Origin: Nocardioides sp. SLBN-35
Lineage (GTDB): Bacteria; Actinomycetota; Actinomycetes; Propionibacteriales; Nocardioidaceae
NCBI RefSeq assembly: GCF_006715725.1
Contig: NZ_VFNU01000001.1
Span: 310,001-374,000 of the forward strand
Reading direction: 5' to 3'
Length of the DNA: 64,000 nt
In this document: piece after piece, positions 34,731-43,460 of the stretch
How positions within the stretch are numbered: the stretch's first letter is position 1
Layout: every line of letters begins with the position of its first letter
Notes under the pieces: generated by a model
Database searches by the model: none
The model's input: the letters and a program-made list of their open reading frames with translations, nothing else
Told to the model about the DNA's origin: nothing
Program-made: the position numbers and the translations under genes

Positions 34731-35280
34731 GGTCCCCCGACGGCTCGGACTCCGCCGGCTCGGCCCCGGCCCACGGGGCCGAGCCCAGGAGCGCGCAGAG
34801 CGCGATGACGAGCAGCACGCCGGCGAGACCGACCGTGCCGACGCCGTACAGCCACTGCCAGCCGGCGCCGTTGTAGAGCACGTTGGCGACGAGCGAGACC
34901 AGGATCGCGGTCTCGGCGACGAACCACCACCAGCCGCTGCGGGCCCTGGCCTCGCGGGCGCGGGTGCCGAGGGCGTGGCACAGCGCGGCCTGGAAGCCCA
35001 GCGCCGGGAGCGAGGACGCCCACACCACCGCCGGGTCGGCGTCGTCGAGCCAGGCGCGGGCGTCGGGCGGGCTGAGCACCGCGGCGACGATCAGCGAGAG
35101 GACCGCGAGGTAGCCGAGCGTCAGGCGCAGGGGCAGGTCGGGCGCGGCCCGGACGAGGCGGACGTAGCCGACCAGCACCAGCAGGCAGCCGAGGACCTCC
35201 GAGACGTCGTACTTGTCGTCGGGGGCGGCCGTGAAGACGACGACGGCCAGTCCGATCGCGATCCAGTAGAGGGGCTTCAC
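34720..35280 (-). CDS. Small polytopic membrane protein
   Basis: Protein of 186 residues with five or six hydrophobic segments, starting VKPLYWIAIGLAVVVFTAAP. No transporter or enzyme motif is recognised. The GTG at 35280 overlaps the stop of the MATE exporter gene by four bases, so it is translated with it. The C-terminal tail is acidic. The function could be accessory to the exporter; this is context only. Confidence 0.7.
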   Translation of the reverse strand: MKPLYWIAIGLAVVVFTAAPDDKYDVSEVLGCLLVLVGYVRLVRAAPDLPLRLTLGYLAVLSLIVAAVLSPPDARAWLDDADPAVVWASSLPALGFQAALCHALGTRAREARARSGWWWFVAETAILVSLVANVLYNGAGWQWLYGVGTVGLAGVLLVIALCALLGSAPWAGAEPAESEPSGDLSP

Positions 35281-36623
35281 GCGCCGGCCACCAGCCAGGC
35301 GTCCCCGCGGGCGCGGCGGACCAGCGTGATCAGCCGTCCGCCCATGAACACGGCGCAGAACACGGCCCACAGCCAGGGGAGCCCGGCGCCCAGCGCACTC
35401 GTCAGCAGCACCAGCGGAGCGTAGCCCGCGAGGACGGCCACGCCGGCGCGGGCCAGGTACCGGCCGTCGCCCGCGCCGATCAGCACGCCGTCGAGGACGA
35501 ACACCACGCCGGCGACCGGCTGGGCGAGCGCGGCGACGAGCAGCACGGGGACCAGGGCGTCCCGGACCCCGGCGTCGGGCGTGAACAACGCGCCGAGCCA
35601 GGGACTCGCGGCGGCCAGCAGCAGGCCGGTGACGACGCCGCTGACGATCCCCCAGGCGACCATCCGGCCGGTGACCGCGCGGGTGCCGGCGACGTCGCCC
35701 GCGCCGAGGAAGCGCCCGGTGATCGCCTGCGCGGCGATCGCGATGGCGTCGAGGACATAGGCCAGGAAGCCCCACAGGGTCATCGCCAGCTGGTGGGTGG
35801 CCACCGGGACGGCGGCGCTGCTGGCCGCGCCCCCGGTGGCGGTCAGGACGACGGCGTACGTCGTCACCAGGAGCGAGGCGCGCAGTGTCAGCGTCCGCAC
35901 GATGAGCGGTACGCCGGCGCGCGCCGCCGCCCGGACACCGGGCAGGTGCGGACGCAGCGTGGCGCCCTCGGCCCGGGCGGCGCGGACCACGACCAGCACC
36001 AGCGCGATCGCCATCGCGGTCTGGGCGAGCACCGACCCCAGCGCCGAGCCGGCGATGCCGAGGCGCGGGGCCGGCCCGGCGCCGTACACGAGGGCGACGT
36101 TGAGCCCAAGGTTGGCGAGGTTGCCGAGCACCGCGACGACGAGCGGCGTGCGGGTGTCCTGCAGGCCCCGCAGGACGCCGGTGCCGGCGAGGATGAGCAG
36201 CAGTGGGGTGAGGCCGAGGGCGGCGACGCGGAGGTACGTCGTAGCGGGCTCGACCACGTCCGGCGACGCCCCGAACACGGCGACGAGCGGGTCGGCGGCG
36301 AGCGCGGTGAGGGCCGTGGCCGGCAGGCCGATGAGCACGGCCAACCAGAGGCCGTCGAGGCCCTGGGCGAGCGCGGCGTCGCGGTGGCCGGCGCCGATCT
36401 GGCGCGCGACCCCGGCGGTGGTGCCGTACGCCAGGAAGATGCACAGGCCCACGACGGTCGTCACGACCGTGCCGGCGATGCCGAGGCCGGCCAGCTCGGG
36501 GGTGCCGAGGTGGCCGACGACGGCGGCGTCACCGAGCAGGAACAGCGGCTCGGCCACGAGGGCGAGGAAGGCGGGGAACGCGAGCCGGGCGATCTCCCGG
36601 TCGAGGGCGCGGCCGCCGGTCAC
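35277..36623 (-). CDS. MATE-family efflux transporter
   Basis: Twelve-helix exporter of 448 residues of the MATE/DinF type, driving out drugs or metabolites with a proton or sodium gradient. The N-terminal block LAFPAFLALVAEPLFLLGDAAVVGHLG and the second-half repeat (ITGRFLGAGD) are typical of DinF proteins. GTG start at 36623, chosen because the first helix begins about eight residues later; longer starts would extend into the DnaA-box region. Cotranscribed with the small membrane protein. Confidence 0.88.
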   Translation of the reverse strand: MTGGRALDREIARLAFPAFLALVAEPLFLLGDAAVVGHLGTPELAGLGIAGTVVTTVVGLCIFLAYGTTAGVARQIGAGHRDAALAQGLDGLWLAVLIGLPATALTALAADPLVAVFGASPDVVEPATTYLRVAALGLTPLLLILAGTGVLRGLQDTRTPLVVAVLGNLANLGLNVALVYGAGPAPRLGIAGSALGSVLAQTAMAIALVLVVVRAARAEGATLRPHLPGVRAAARAGVPLIVRTLTLRASLLVTTYAVVLTATGGAASSAAVPVATHQLAMTLWGFLAYVLDAIAIAAQAITGRFLGAGDVAGTRAVTGRMVAWGIVSGVVTGLLLAAASPWLGALFTPDAGVRDALVPVLLVAALAQPVAGVVFVLDGVLIGAGDGRYLARAGVAVLAGYAPLVLLTSALGAGLPWLWAVFCAVFMGGRLITLVRRARGDAWLVAGA

Positions 36624-36653
36624 CGGGTGCCGCCCGCAGCTGCTCGACGGGCC

Positions 36654-36934
36654 GGTGGATAAGTGGGGTCCTGCTGTGGAAACTCGGGTCCCGGTGTGGT
36701 AGCCCGCGGCTGCGCCGCGGCGGACCCGGTCCGACCGACCGGTGGCCAGAAGGTGAACGGGATCACACCCGAGTTTTTTGCCCTCCACAAGCCACGGACG
36801 GCGTTTGTGCAGGTCAGAGGCGCTTCGGGCCACTTCGACCGCACCTTCTCCACAGCTTCCTCCCCACCCCGTGCACACCATGTCCGCGTGTCGTCCACGT
36901 CCTGCCCCGGGTTATCCCCAACCCTTGTGGATAG
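36654..36934. promoter_or_regulatory. DnaA-box-like cluster upstream of dnaB
   Basis: The 455-base gap before dnaB holds three sites with eight of nine bases of TTATCCACA: 36654-36662 (minus, TTATCCACC), 36912-36920 (plus, TTATCCCCA) and 36926-36934 (minus, CTATCCACA). Weaker TNNTCCAC-type copies lie between. The stretch is richer in A/T than its neighbours, with a T6 run at 36774-36779. No gene is visible in this gap. Confidence 0.55.
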
Positions 36935-37078
36935 GCCCCTTTCGGCGCCCCCGGTCAGCCCCGTAGGTTGCCGCACCGTGGCTCGTTCCGGCCACCGCCC
37001 GACGATTGTGTCGGACCCGGTCGGCACGCTGGGCACCGGACGACCGAGCAGACCGCGACCAGGAAGGGGACCACAACC

Positions 37079-38488
37079 GTGAGCCTCACGGACGACCCGC
37101 CGGCCTGGACCGCCGAGCCGCCCGAGGCGTACGGCGACGGCCCCGCGCCGTACCAGCCCGGCGAGGCCCCGACCGGCGGTCGCACGCCCCCGCAGGACAT
37201 GGCGGCCGAGCAGTCGGTGCTCGGCGCGATGCTCATCTCCAAGGACGCCATCGCCGACGTCGTCGAGGTCATCCGCGGCAACGACTACTACCGTCCGGCC
37301 CACGAGGAGATCCACGAGGCGATCCTCGACCTCTACAGCCGCGGCGAGCCGGCCGACATGGTGACCGTCGCCGGCGAGCTGCAGCGGCGCGGCCAGCTGC
37401 AGAAGATCGGCGGCGCGCCGTACCTCCACACCCTCGCGGCCAACGTGCCGATCGCCGCCAACGCCGGCTTCTATGCCGAGATCGTCTACGAGAAGGCGAT
37501 CCTGCGCCGCCTGGTCAACGCCGGCACCAAGATCGTCCAGATCAGCTACGCCGGCGAGGGCGAGGTCGAGGGCATCGTCAACGAGGCCCAGTCCGAGATC
37601 TACAAGGTCACCGACCGCAACAAGTCGGAGGACTACGCGCCGCTGTCCGACATCATGGACGGCGTCCTCGACGAGATCGAGGCGATGGAGAACCGCGAGG
37701 CCGGCATCTACGGCGTGCCGACCGGCTTCGCCGACTTCGACGAGCTCACCAACGGCTTCCACTCCGGCCAGATGATCGTCGTCGCCGCGCGTCCCGCCAT
37801 GGGCAAGTCAACGCTGGCACTCGACTTCTGCCGTGCCGCCGCCATCCACAACAACCTCACCGCCGCCTTCTTCAGCCTCGAGATGACGCGCGGCGAGATC
37901 GTCATGCGCCTGCTCTCCGCCGAGGCCCGGATCCCGCTCAACCACATCCGCAACGGCAAGATGGGCACCGAGGAGTGGGACCGCCTGGCCCGCCACGTCG
38001 CCAAGGTCTCCGCGGCCCCCATGTTCATCGACGACTCCCCCAACATGACGATGACCGAGATCCGCGCCAAGGCGCGCCGGCTCAAGCAGAAGCACGACCT
38101 CAAGCTGATGGTCATCGACTACCTCCAGCTGATGAGCTCGGGCAAGAAGGTCGAGTCCCGCCAGCTCGAGGTCTCCGAGTTCTCCCGCCAGATCAAGCTC
38201 CTCGCCAAGGAGCTCGAGATCCCGGTCATCGCGCTCTCCCAGCTCAACCGTGGCCCCGAGCAGCGTGCCGACAAGCGCCCCGCCGTCAGCGACCTGCGCG
38301 AGTCCGGCTCGATCGAGCAGGACGCCGACATGGTCGTCCTGCTCCACCGCGACGACGTCTACGAGAAGGAGTCGACCCGCCCCGGCGAGGCCGACCTGAT
38401 CGTCGCCAAGCACCGCAACGGCGCGACCCGCGACATCGTGGTCGCCTTCCAGGGTCACTACAGCCGGTTCGTCGACATGGCCCACTGA
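37079..38488 (+). CDS. dnaB: Replicative DNA helicase
   Basis: Hexameric helicase of 469 residues. The N-terminal domain (about 35-140, PQDMAAEQSVLGAMLISKDAI) joins by a linker to the RecA-like motor: Walker A AARPAMGKSTLAL (Lys about 243), Walker B LMVIDYLQLM and the KxxxxRQ-type LAKELEIPVIALSQLNRGPEQR block. No intein is inserted, unlike several mycobacterial DnaB. GTG at 37079 with AAGGGGA about 11 bases upstream. Last of the conserved block. Confidence 0.96.
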   Translation: MSLTDDPPAWTAEPPEAYGDGPAPYQPGEAPTGGRTPPQDMAAEQSVLGAMLISKDAIADVVEVIRGNDYYRPAHEEIHEAILDLYSRGEPADMVTVAGELQRRGQLQKIGGAPYLHTLAANVPIAANAGFYAEIVYEKAILRRLVNAGTKIVQISYAGEGEVEGIVNEAQSEIYKVTDRNKSEDYAPLSDIMDGVLDEIEAMENREAGIYGVPTGFADFDELTNGFHSGQMIVVAARPAMGKSTLALDFCRAAAIHNNLTAAFFSLEMTRGEIVMRLLSAEARIPLNHIRNGKMGTEEWDRLARHVAKVSAAPMFIDDSPNMTMTEIRAKARRLKQKHDLKLMVIDYLQLMSSGKKVESRQLEVSEFSRQIKLLAKELEIPVIALSQLNRGPEQRADKRPAVSDLRESGSIEQDADMVVLLHRDDVYEKESTRPGEADLIVAKHRNGATRDIVVAFQGHYSRFVDMAH

Positions 38489-38505
38489 TGAAGCGCGACA
38501 CCTGA

Positions 38506-38536
38506 ATGTCAGTAGGACGACATGGGATGTCAGTAG
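38506..38536 (+). repeat. Direct repeat ATGTCAGTAG at the edge of the accessory patch
   Basis: ATGTCAGTAG occurs at 38506-38515 and 38527-38536, shortly after dnaB and before the atypical gene at 38671. It may mark an insertion boundary; no matching copy was seen on the other side. Confidence 0.4.
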
Positions 38537-38670
38537 TGATAGGCCGAGTCGTCCGTCTGCAGCGTGCCGGTGTGGCGGGTCGACGTCCTGATGGAGTCTC
38601 TGTTGCCAAGCCCGGCGGTGGATCTCACTAGGTTCCGGCGGGGCATTGACTAATTCGAGGGGGAGTCGGC

Positions 38671-39555
38671 ATGACGCCGCAGGAACAGCAGAACATGCGC
38701 GCTCTGGAGTACGTGTATGACTACGACCGTGGGTCGGCAGGGCCGGCCGGTGTGTCTGGACTTCGCGACTTGGTTGGTGAGGATCAGGCAGCGGATTCGG
38801 CTGCTGAGTTGCAGCGGCGGGGTTGGATTCGACGCGATCAGCGGATGAGCGCTGGGTATCACATGACGGCTGCAGGTCGATCCGAGGTGCAGGCGCTGCG
38901 TGCCCGTCGTTCAGATAGGGCGCACCGCCGCTCGATGTGTCGAGAGGACCTGCTCCGTTGGGTGGATGCCCAGACAACGCCTGACCCTGGAAGACGGGTG
39001 AGCCGCGAGAAGTTCGACGGGTCGGTTGATCTACTCGATTACTCGGAGGAAGAGGTGCGAGCGGCGGCGACGTTCCTGGCGGATCGGAAACTCGTCAAGT
39101 CGATCAGCGCTGCTGGGGCTCCTCACATCGCGCTCTGGATTACCGAATCAGGACAGGAATGCATCGACGAAGGCGGTATCGAGGTGTATCTACGCAGCCG
39201 TGAGGAGGGCGTTGGCCAGCCTGTGGGCATCGTGAACAACTTCAACATGGCCGGAACGGGCAATGTGTTCGCCACGGCTACCGCGGCTGGTGCGGTCGCG
39301 AACGCGACCCTGAACAACTTCAACCTCGACCATGCACGTCTATTGGCACGGGCGGTACGGCTTGCCGCGAGCGATCTGGATCTAACCGATGTCGAGACTG
39401 AGGCCTTGGCGGAGATCGAGACCCCGGACGTCGAACCGGCACGCGCCCAGCGTGCCGTTGGACTGCTGACGACGTTCCTAATGGGAACGAGCACGGGCAC
39501 GCTGGGGCAGGTCCTGGGCATGCTTGGCGCGAGCGCACTGGGCATCACGGCCTGA
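38671..39555 (+). CDS. Orphan double winged-helix-like protein with NNFN-flanked segment
   Basis: Protein of 294 residues that I do not recognise. Two segments look like winged helices (about 8-75, ALEYVYDYDRGSAG to YHMTAAGRSEVQAL, and about 90-170, EEEVRAAATFLADRKLVKSI to IALWITESGQECI). A Gly/Ala/Thr segment framed by NNFNMAG and LNNFNLDH (about 190-215) follows, then helices and a hydrophobic C-terminus (LGQVLGMLGASALGITA). Base use is visibly less GC-biased than in its neighbours, which suggests transfer. The ribosome site GAGGGGGAG precedes the ATG. Some phage-defence and signalling proteins share a winged helix plus glycine-rich tail, but no function can be given. Confidence 0.7.
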   Translation: MTPQEQQNMRALEYVYDYDRGSAGPAGVSGLRDLVGEDQAADSAAELQRRGWIRRDQRMSAGYHMTAAGRSEVQALRARRSDRAHRRSMCREDLLRWVDAQTTPDPGRRVSREKFDGSVDLLDYSEEEVRAAATFLADRKLVKSISAAGAPHIALWITESGQECIDEGGIEVYLRSREEGVGQPVGIVNNFNMAGTGNVFATATAAGAVANATLNNFNLDHARLLARAVRLAASDLDLTDVETEALAEIETPDVEPARAQRAVGLLTTFLMGTSTGTLGQVLGMLGASALGITA

Positions 39556-39863
39556 TTAGGCCATCAGAGGAACGCTTCGAGGGTTTCTCCGGTGAGGGCG
39601 GGCTGCTTGGCTTGGGTGAGGAGCGCTCCTGTCCGATGCGCCTATGCATCCAAATCTACGTCGGCCAGTCGGTCTCAGGAGGCTCGTCAAAGTTGGGAGT
39701 CTACGAGTCCAAGGTCCGCGAGTACCAGGAGCGATGGCCCTCGCTGTCCCACGATCCATGGTGACGATCGCGAGCGAGGACAGGCGTTGCCTCCGCCCGG
39801 CAAGGACAGCGTCTCCGGCGTCGACGGGGTGTTCTCGTGGGCCCGGAGGCTGAGCCGACGAGG
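39556..39863. other. Accessory debris, no intact gene
   Basis: This 308-base stretch has lower GC than its surroundings. On the minus strand an open frame ending at 39564 codes LTQAKQPALTGETLEAFL after an in-frame stop (39642-39644), which looks like the tail of a lost gene. On the plus strand 39636-39764 codes 42 residues with non-random composition. A small hairpin GGCCT-GATT-AGGCC (39549-39562) covers the preceding stop codon. Confidence 0.4.
39636..39764 (+). pseudogene. Possible gene fragment of 42 codons
   Basis: Reads MRLCIQIYVGQSV, then SKLGVYESKVREYQERWPSL and ends DPW before TGA. Composition is protein-like (aromatics, balanced charges), unlike the Arg/Pro-rich shadow frames of this genome. 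It has no ribosome site and is not recognised. Confidence 0.3.
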
Positions 39864-40208
39864 TCAGGCGACCCCGGTGACCGCGTCGCCGGGGAAGGTG
39901 AGGCAGGAGTGGACCTCGTAGGTCATCATGCCGGCCCGGACACAGGGGTCCTCGGCGAACAACGCGGCGGCCTCGTCGACGCCGACGGTCATGACGGCGA
40001 GGCCGGCCAGGGTGTCGGAGAGGACCGGGACGAGCACCGCGATGACGCCCTCGGTGCGCAGCGTGACCATCCGGCGCTGGTGTTCCATCTCGATCTCGGC
40101 GGCACCGTCCTGGTGTCGGTCCGCGGTCCAGTGGAGGACGCCGATGGTCGCTGGAGCCGCGGTCGCGGCGAGGTCCCTGATCTGTGCATCGGTGACGGGT
40201 GTGGTCAT
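39864..40208 (-). CDS. YCII-related dimeric alpha-beta barrel protein
   Basis: Protein of 114 residues with the YciI-like plan: a first strand (TIGVLHWTADRH), a helix with EMEHQRRMVTLRTEGVIAVLVPVLSD, a middle strand and the closing segment DPCVRAGMMTYEVHSCLTF, comparable to the DPxVxAG motif of the family. YciI-like proteins are small enzymes or sensors of unknown substrate. It is 36 bases downstream of the NarL-type regulator on the same strand and may share its transcript. Confidence 0.75.
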   Translation of the reverse strand: MTTPVTDAQIRDLAATAAPATIGVLHWTADRHQDGAAEIEMEHQRRMVTLRTEGVIAVLVPVLSDTLAGLAVMTVGVDEAAALFAEDPCVRAGMMTYEVHSCLTFPGDAVTGVA

Positions 40209-40244
40209 GTCGTTCCCTTTCCGGAGGCTGTGGGCAGGTGAGCG

Positions 40245-40850
40245 TCAGAGCCAGCCGTGGTCGGTGGCGATCCTGATGGCGTGGATCCGGTTCTTCGCGC
40301 CGAGCTTGTCGGTGGCGGAGGCCAGGTAGTTGCGGACCGTCCCGTAGGACAGGTACAGGGCGGCCGCGATCTCCCTGGGGTCCATGCCCTCAGCGTGCAG
40401 CCTGAGTACGTCGGTCTCGCGCTGGGTGAGGGGGCTGCTCCGGGTGGTCAGGGCGGCGATCGCGGTGGCGTCGTCGATGACGCGGCCGCCGGCCGCCACC
40501 TCGCGGATGGCCGCGATGAGGTCGGCCGCCGGGATGTCCTTGGGCAGGAACCCGCCGACCTCGGCGGCGAGGGCGGCGTGCAGGTTCTTGGGCTCGGCGT
40601 GGGCGGTGAGGATGAGGACGCGACAGGTCGGCACCTCCTCGCGGAGCCGAGCCGCTGCCGTGAGCCCGTCGATCCCGGGCAGGTCGATGTCGAGCAGCGC
40701 GAGGTCGGGACGGTGGTCGCGGGCCAGGGCCAGGATCCGGTCCCCGGTGGCGGCCTGCGCCAGCACCTCGATGTCCTCCTGGAGATCGAGGACCGCGACC
40801 AGCGTCTCGCGGAGGATCGCGGTGTCCTCGGCGACCAGCACCCGGATCAT
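40245..40850 (-). CDS. NarL/LuxR-type response regulator
   Basis: Response regulator of 201 residues: receiver domain with acidic residues at 8-9 and phosphoacceptor Asp about 54 (LALLDIDLPG), and a C-terminal LuxR helix-turn-helix (LTQRETDVLRLHAEGMDPREIAAALYLSYGTVRNYLASATDKLGA, about 138-185 in parts). It is phosphorylated by the kinase that overlaps its start (ATGA). The likely targets are its own cluster or an unlinked exporter. Confidence 0.9.
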   Translation of the reverse strand: MIRVLVAEDTAILRETLVAVLDLQEDIEVLAQAATGDRILALARDHRPDLALLDIDLPGIDGLTAAARLREEVPTCRVLILTAHAEPKNLHAALAAEVGGFLPKDIPAADLIAAIREVAAGGRVIDDATAIAALTTRSSPLTQRETDVLRLHAEGMDPREIAAALYLSYGTVRNYLASATDKLGAKNRIHAIRIATDHGWL

Positions 40851-42796
40851 CGGCGTACCAACGGCGTCATGGTCGCCGGAAGGGTCGCCGGAAGGGTCGC
40901 CGCCAGTGAGTAGACGCCGTCCGAGCCTGCGGTGGTGGTGAGCCGGCCACCGAGCGGGCGCAGCCGCTCCTCCATGTTGCGCAGCCCGGTCCCCGGTTCC
41001 CGGCGGGCCTCCTGTGCCCCGTCGTTCGTCACCTCGAGGAGGACGTCCGGCCCGCGCTCGACCAGGCGGATGACGCAGGAGCGCGCCCGGCTGTGCCGGA
41101 TCACGTTCGTCACCGCCTCGCGGAGCACCGCGGCGAGGACGGCCGCGCCATGCGTCGTGTCGTCGCTCATCTCGACGTCCGTCTCGACGCGGACGCCCGC
41201 GGCCTCGAGGGTCGCGCGTGCACTCGCGAGCTCGTGGCGCAGGTCGAGGACGACGGCACCCGTGCCCAGGGCCACCGCGTCACTGGCCACGGTGGTCGCC
41301 AGCCGCATGACCTGCACGGCCTCCCAGCGCGCACGGTCGGGCGAGATGTCCAGGAGCTCGACGGCCAGGTCGGTCTTGAGTGCGATGGTCGACAGTCCGA
41401 GACCGAGCGTGTCGTGGACGTCGCGGGCCAGTCGTGTCTGCTCCTCCCTGGCGGCGAGAGCGGCGACCTGGTGGCTGGCTCGCTCGACCTCGAGAGCGGC
41501 GACCGTGAAGCGCGAGAGACCGTAGATCAACAGGCTCGCGGTCAGCTGGATCGCCACCACGTAGATGCACCAGCGCACCTCCCGCGGCAGGGTCGTCTCG
41601 TCACCGGGCGGGTGCGCGAACGTCAGCACGGGCATGATCGCGACCACCGCGACCAGGATCGCCCAGCGTGCTGGGTGCCGGGAGCTGACCAGGACGCTGG
41701 CGGCGAGTGTGCCGAGCAGGGCCAACGCCGTCGCCCCGGCGACCTGGTAGAGCACGGCGAGCAGCACGCCCTGGAGCAGGAGGGTCAGCGGCCAGCCGCG
41801 CGGCCTGCGGGCGGAGCCGTCCAGGTCGAGATGGAGCAGGGTCAGCACCACGACGGCGAGCACGGCGAGCACGACGATGACGACGGCGCTCGGCGGATGG
41901 TGGACCCCGGCGGCCGGCGCCGCGACGTTCAGGACCGTCTGCAGCCCGAAGAGCACGGTCACGGCCGCGGTGACCAGGTAGGCCAGTCGCGGCTCGACGA
42001 TCGTCGGCCCGCCCGTGGGTCGGAGGCGAACGGGCGTCGGGTCGGGCAGGGCCAGCAGCAGCCTGCGCGAGTCGGCGGCCGCCTCGCGCGCCAGCTTCCC
42101 GGCGGCCGCCAGGCCGCTCCGGAGCCGATCGGCGTCGGTCGAGCCGACGACGTCCCCCGCCCGCTCGGACAGATTCGCCAGCCGCTGCACGATCCGCGTC
42201 CGGAGGTGCTCGACGGCCGCGAGCTTCTGGCGGTCGACAGCGTCGGCGACCAGCCTCGACCGCGCCGTGGCCAGCGTCTCGTCGAGGTCGACCAGCCGGT
42301 TGAGGGCGAACCCGCTGAGGGCGGTGATGAGGAACGCGATCGTGACCCAGCACCCCGCGTTGAGCGCCGGCTGGTACGGCAGGCCCACCGCGAGCCAGAG
42401 CACGGGCTCCAGCACCGCCAGCCCGGCGAACAGGAGCCACCCGGGCCGTCCGGGCACGAGCAGCAGCACCAGGGCGCCGAGGAGACCGGAGGCTCCGCCG
42501 ACCCAGCCGTCGCCGAAGATCGCGAAGGGGAGGTAGGTCAGCACGGCCTGGGCGGCGAGCAGGGTCCCCCGGTGCCGGACGAGGAGTGCGCGACCGCGTC
42601 CGGACGCGTACCAGAAGGGCACCGCGTAGAGCACGAGCACGAAGGGCACGTACGCCGCGGACTCGTGGGCGATCCCGTCCGCGACCCTGCTGACCAGTCC
42701 GCACGAGAGCACGACGAGCACGAGCGCGCGGGCGACGGGCCCGCTCGCTCCCACCGACGGCGTGCCGTCGGCGTCCACGGTGTCGGCCGTCTCCAC
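40847..42796 (-). CDS. Membrane histidine kinase of the NarX/DesK class (HisKA_3)
   Basis: Sensor kinase of 649 residues with two multi-helix membrane modules (about residues 20-165 and 265-430). The dimerisation box is LARDVHDTLGLGLSTIALK with phospho-His about 461. A HATPase domain follows, ending with GTGLRNMEERLRPLGG. The unusual feature is a coiled-coil linker (about 167-250) between the two membrane halves, containing LVADAVDRQKLAAVEHLRTRI. GTG start at 42796. Signal unknown; the membrane-rich input suggests sensing of membrane stress or hydrophobic compounds. Confidence 0.85.
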   Translation of the reverse strand: METADTVDADGTPSVGASGPVARALVLVVLSCGLVSRVADGIAHESAAYVPFVLVLYAVPFWYASGRGRALLVRHRGTLLAAQAVLTYLPFAIFGDGWVGGASGLLGALVLLLVPGRPGWLLFAGLAVLEPVLWLAVGLPYQPALNAGCWVTIAFLITALSGFALNRLVDLDETLATARSRLVADAVDRQKLAAVEHLRTRIVQRLANLSERAGDVVGSTDADRLRSGLAAAGKLAREAAADSRRLLLALPDPTPVRLRPTGGPTIVEPRLAYLVTAAVTVLFGLQTVLNVAAPAAGVHHPPSAVVIVVLAVLAVVVLTLLHLDLDGSARRPRGWPLTLLLQGVLLAVLYQVAGATALALLGTLAASVLVSSRHPARWAILVAVVAIMPVLTFAHPPGDETTLPREVRWCIYVVAIQLTASLLIYGLSRFTVAALEVERASHQVAALAAREEQTRLARDVHDTLGLGLSTIALKTDLAVELLDISPDRARWEAVQVMRLATTVASDAVALGTGAVVLDLRHELASARATLEAAGVRVETDVEMSDDTTHGAAVLAAVLREAVTNVIRHSRARSCVIRLVERGPDVLLEVTNDGAQEARREPGTGLRNMEERLRPLGGRLTTTAGSDGVYSLAATLPATLPATMTPLVRR

Positions 42797-42961
42797 GCCT
42801 GCACTCTAGGGACTCCTCGCCCCGGTGCAGCAGTGCGATCGGGCGCCGGCGCACGTGCAATCTGCACATCGTCGCGTGTCGTCCGGCACTGACGTCGGGG
42901 TGGCGCCGGAGGCCACGCTCTCGTCAGGGGTGGCACCCCGCCGCCCGGACGGAGGAGAACG

Positions 42962-43438
42962 ATGACCGAGCTGACCACCAACTTGTGGTTCGACCACCAG
43001 GCCGAGGAGGCCGCCACCTTCTACGTCTCGCTGTTCGAGGACGGCAGGATCACGCTGATCGACCACTACGGATCGGCGGGCCCCCTTCCCGACGGCACGG
43101 TCAAGACCGTGAGCTTCGAGCTCGCGAACCACCGGCTGATCGCCCTCAACGGCGGGGCCGGTGACACCTTCAACGATGCGGTGTCCCTCATGATCCGGTG
43201 CGGTACCCAGGACGAGGTCGACCGCCTCTGGGAGCGGCTCACCGCCGACGGCGGCCAGGCCGGCCCCTGTGGCTGGCTCAAGGACCGGTTCGGCCTCTCG
43301 TGGCAGATCGTTCCCGAGCTGCTGTTCACGCTCGTCCATGACGACGACGAAGCCAAGGCTCAAGCGGTCATGGCCGCGATGCTGCGCATGGGCAAGATCG
43401 ACAGCGCGGCCCTCCAGGCGGCGTACGACGCGAGCTGA
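42962..43438 (+). CDS. PhnB-like VOC-superfamily protein
   Basis: Protein of 158 residues of the PhnB/3-demethylubiquinone methyltransferase-like branch of the vicinal oxygen chelate fold: TTNLWFDHQAEEAATFYVSLF at the start, a central GTVKTVSFELANHRLIALNGG and GPCGWLKDRFGLSWQIVP, the hallmark of this branch. Metal ligand pattern is incomplete, so catalytic activity is uncertain. ATG with GGAGGAGAA upstream. It stands alone between the two-component system and a convergent TetR gene. Confidence 0.85.
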   Translation: MTELTTNLWFDHQAEEAATFYVSLFEDGRITLIDHYGSAGPLPDGTVKTVSFELANHRLIALNGGAGDTFNDAVSLMIRCGTQDEVDRLWERLTADGGQAGPCGWLKDRFGLSWQIVPELLFTLVHDDDEAKAQAVMAAMLRMGKIDSAALQAAYDAS

Positions 43439-43460
43439 GCAGGCCGAGCCTCGGCGGCGC

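Noticed and set aside
36624-37078. Full replication origin
   Set aside because: Only three good DnaA boxes, no dnaA or dnaN nearby, no clear unwinding element; kept only as a DnaA-box cluster.
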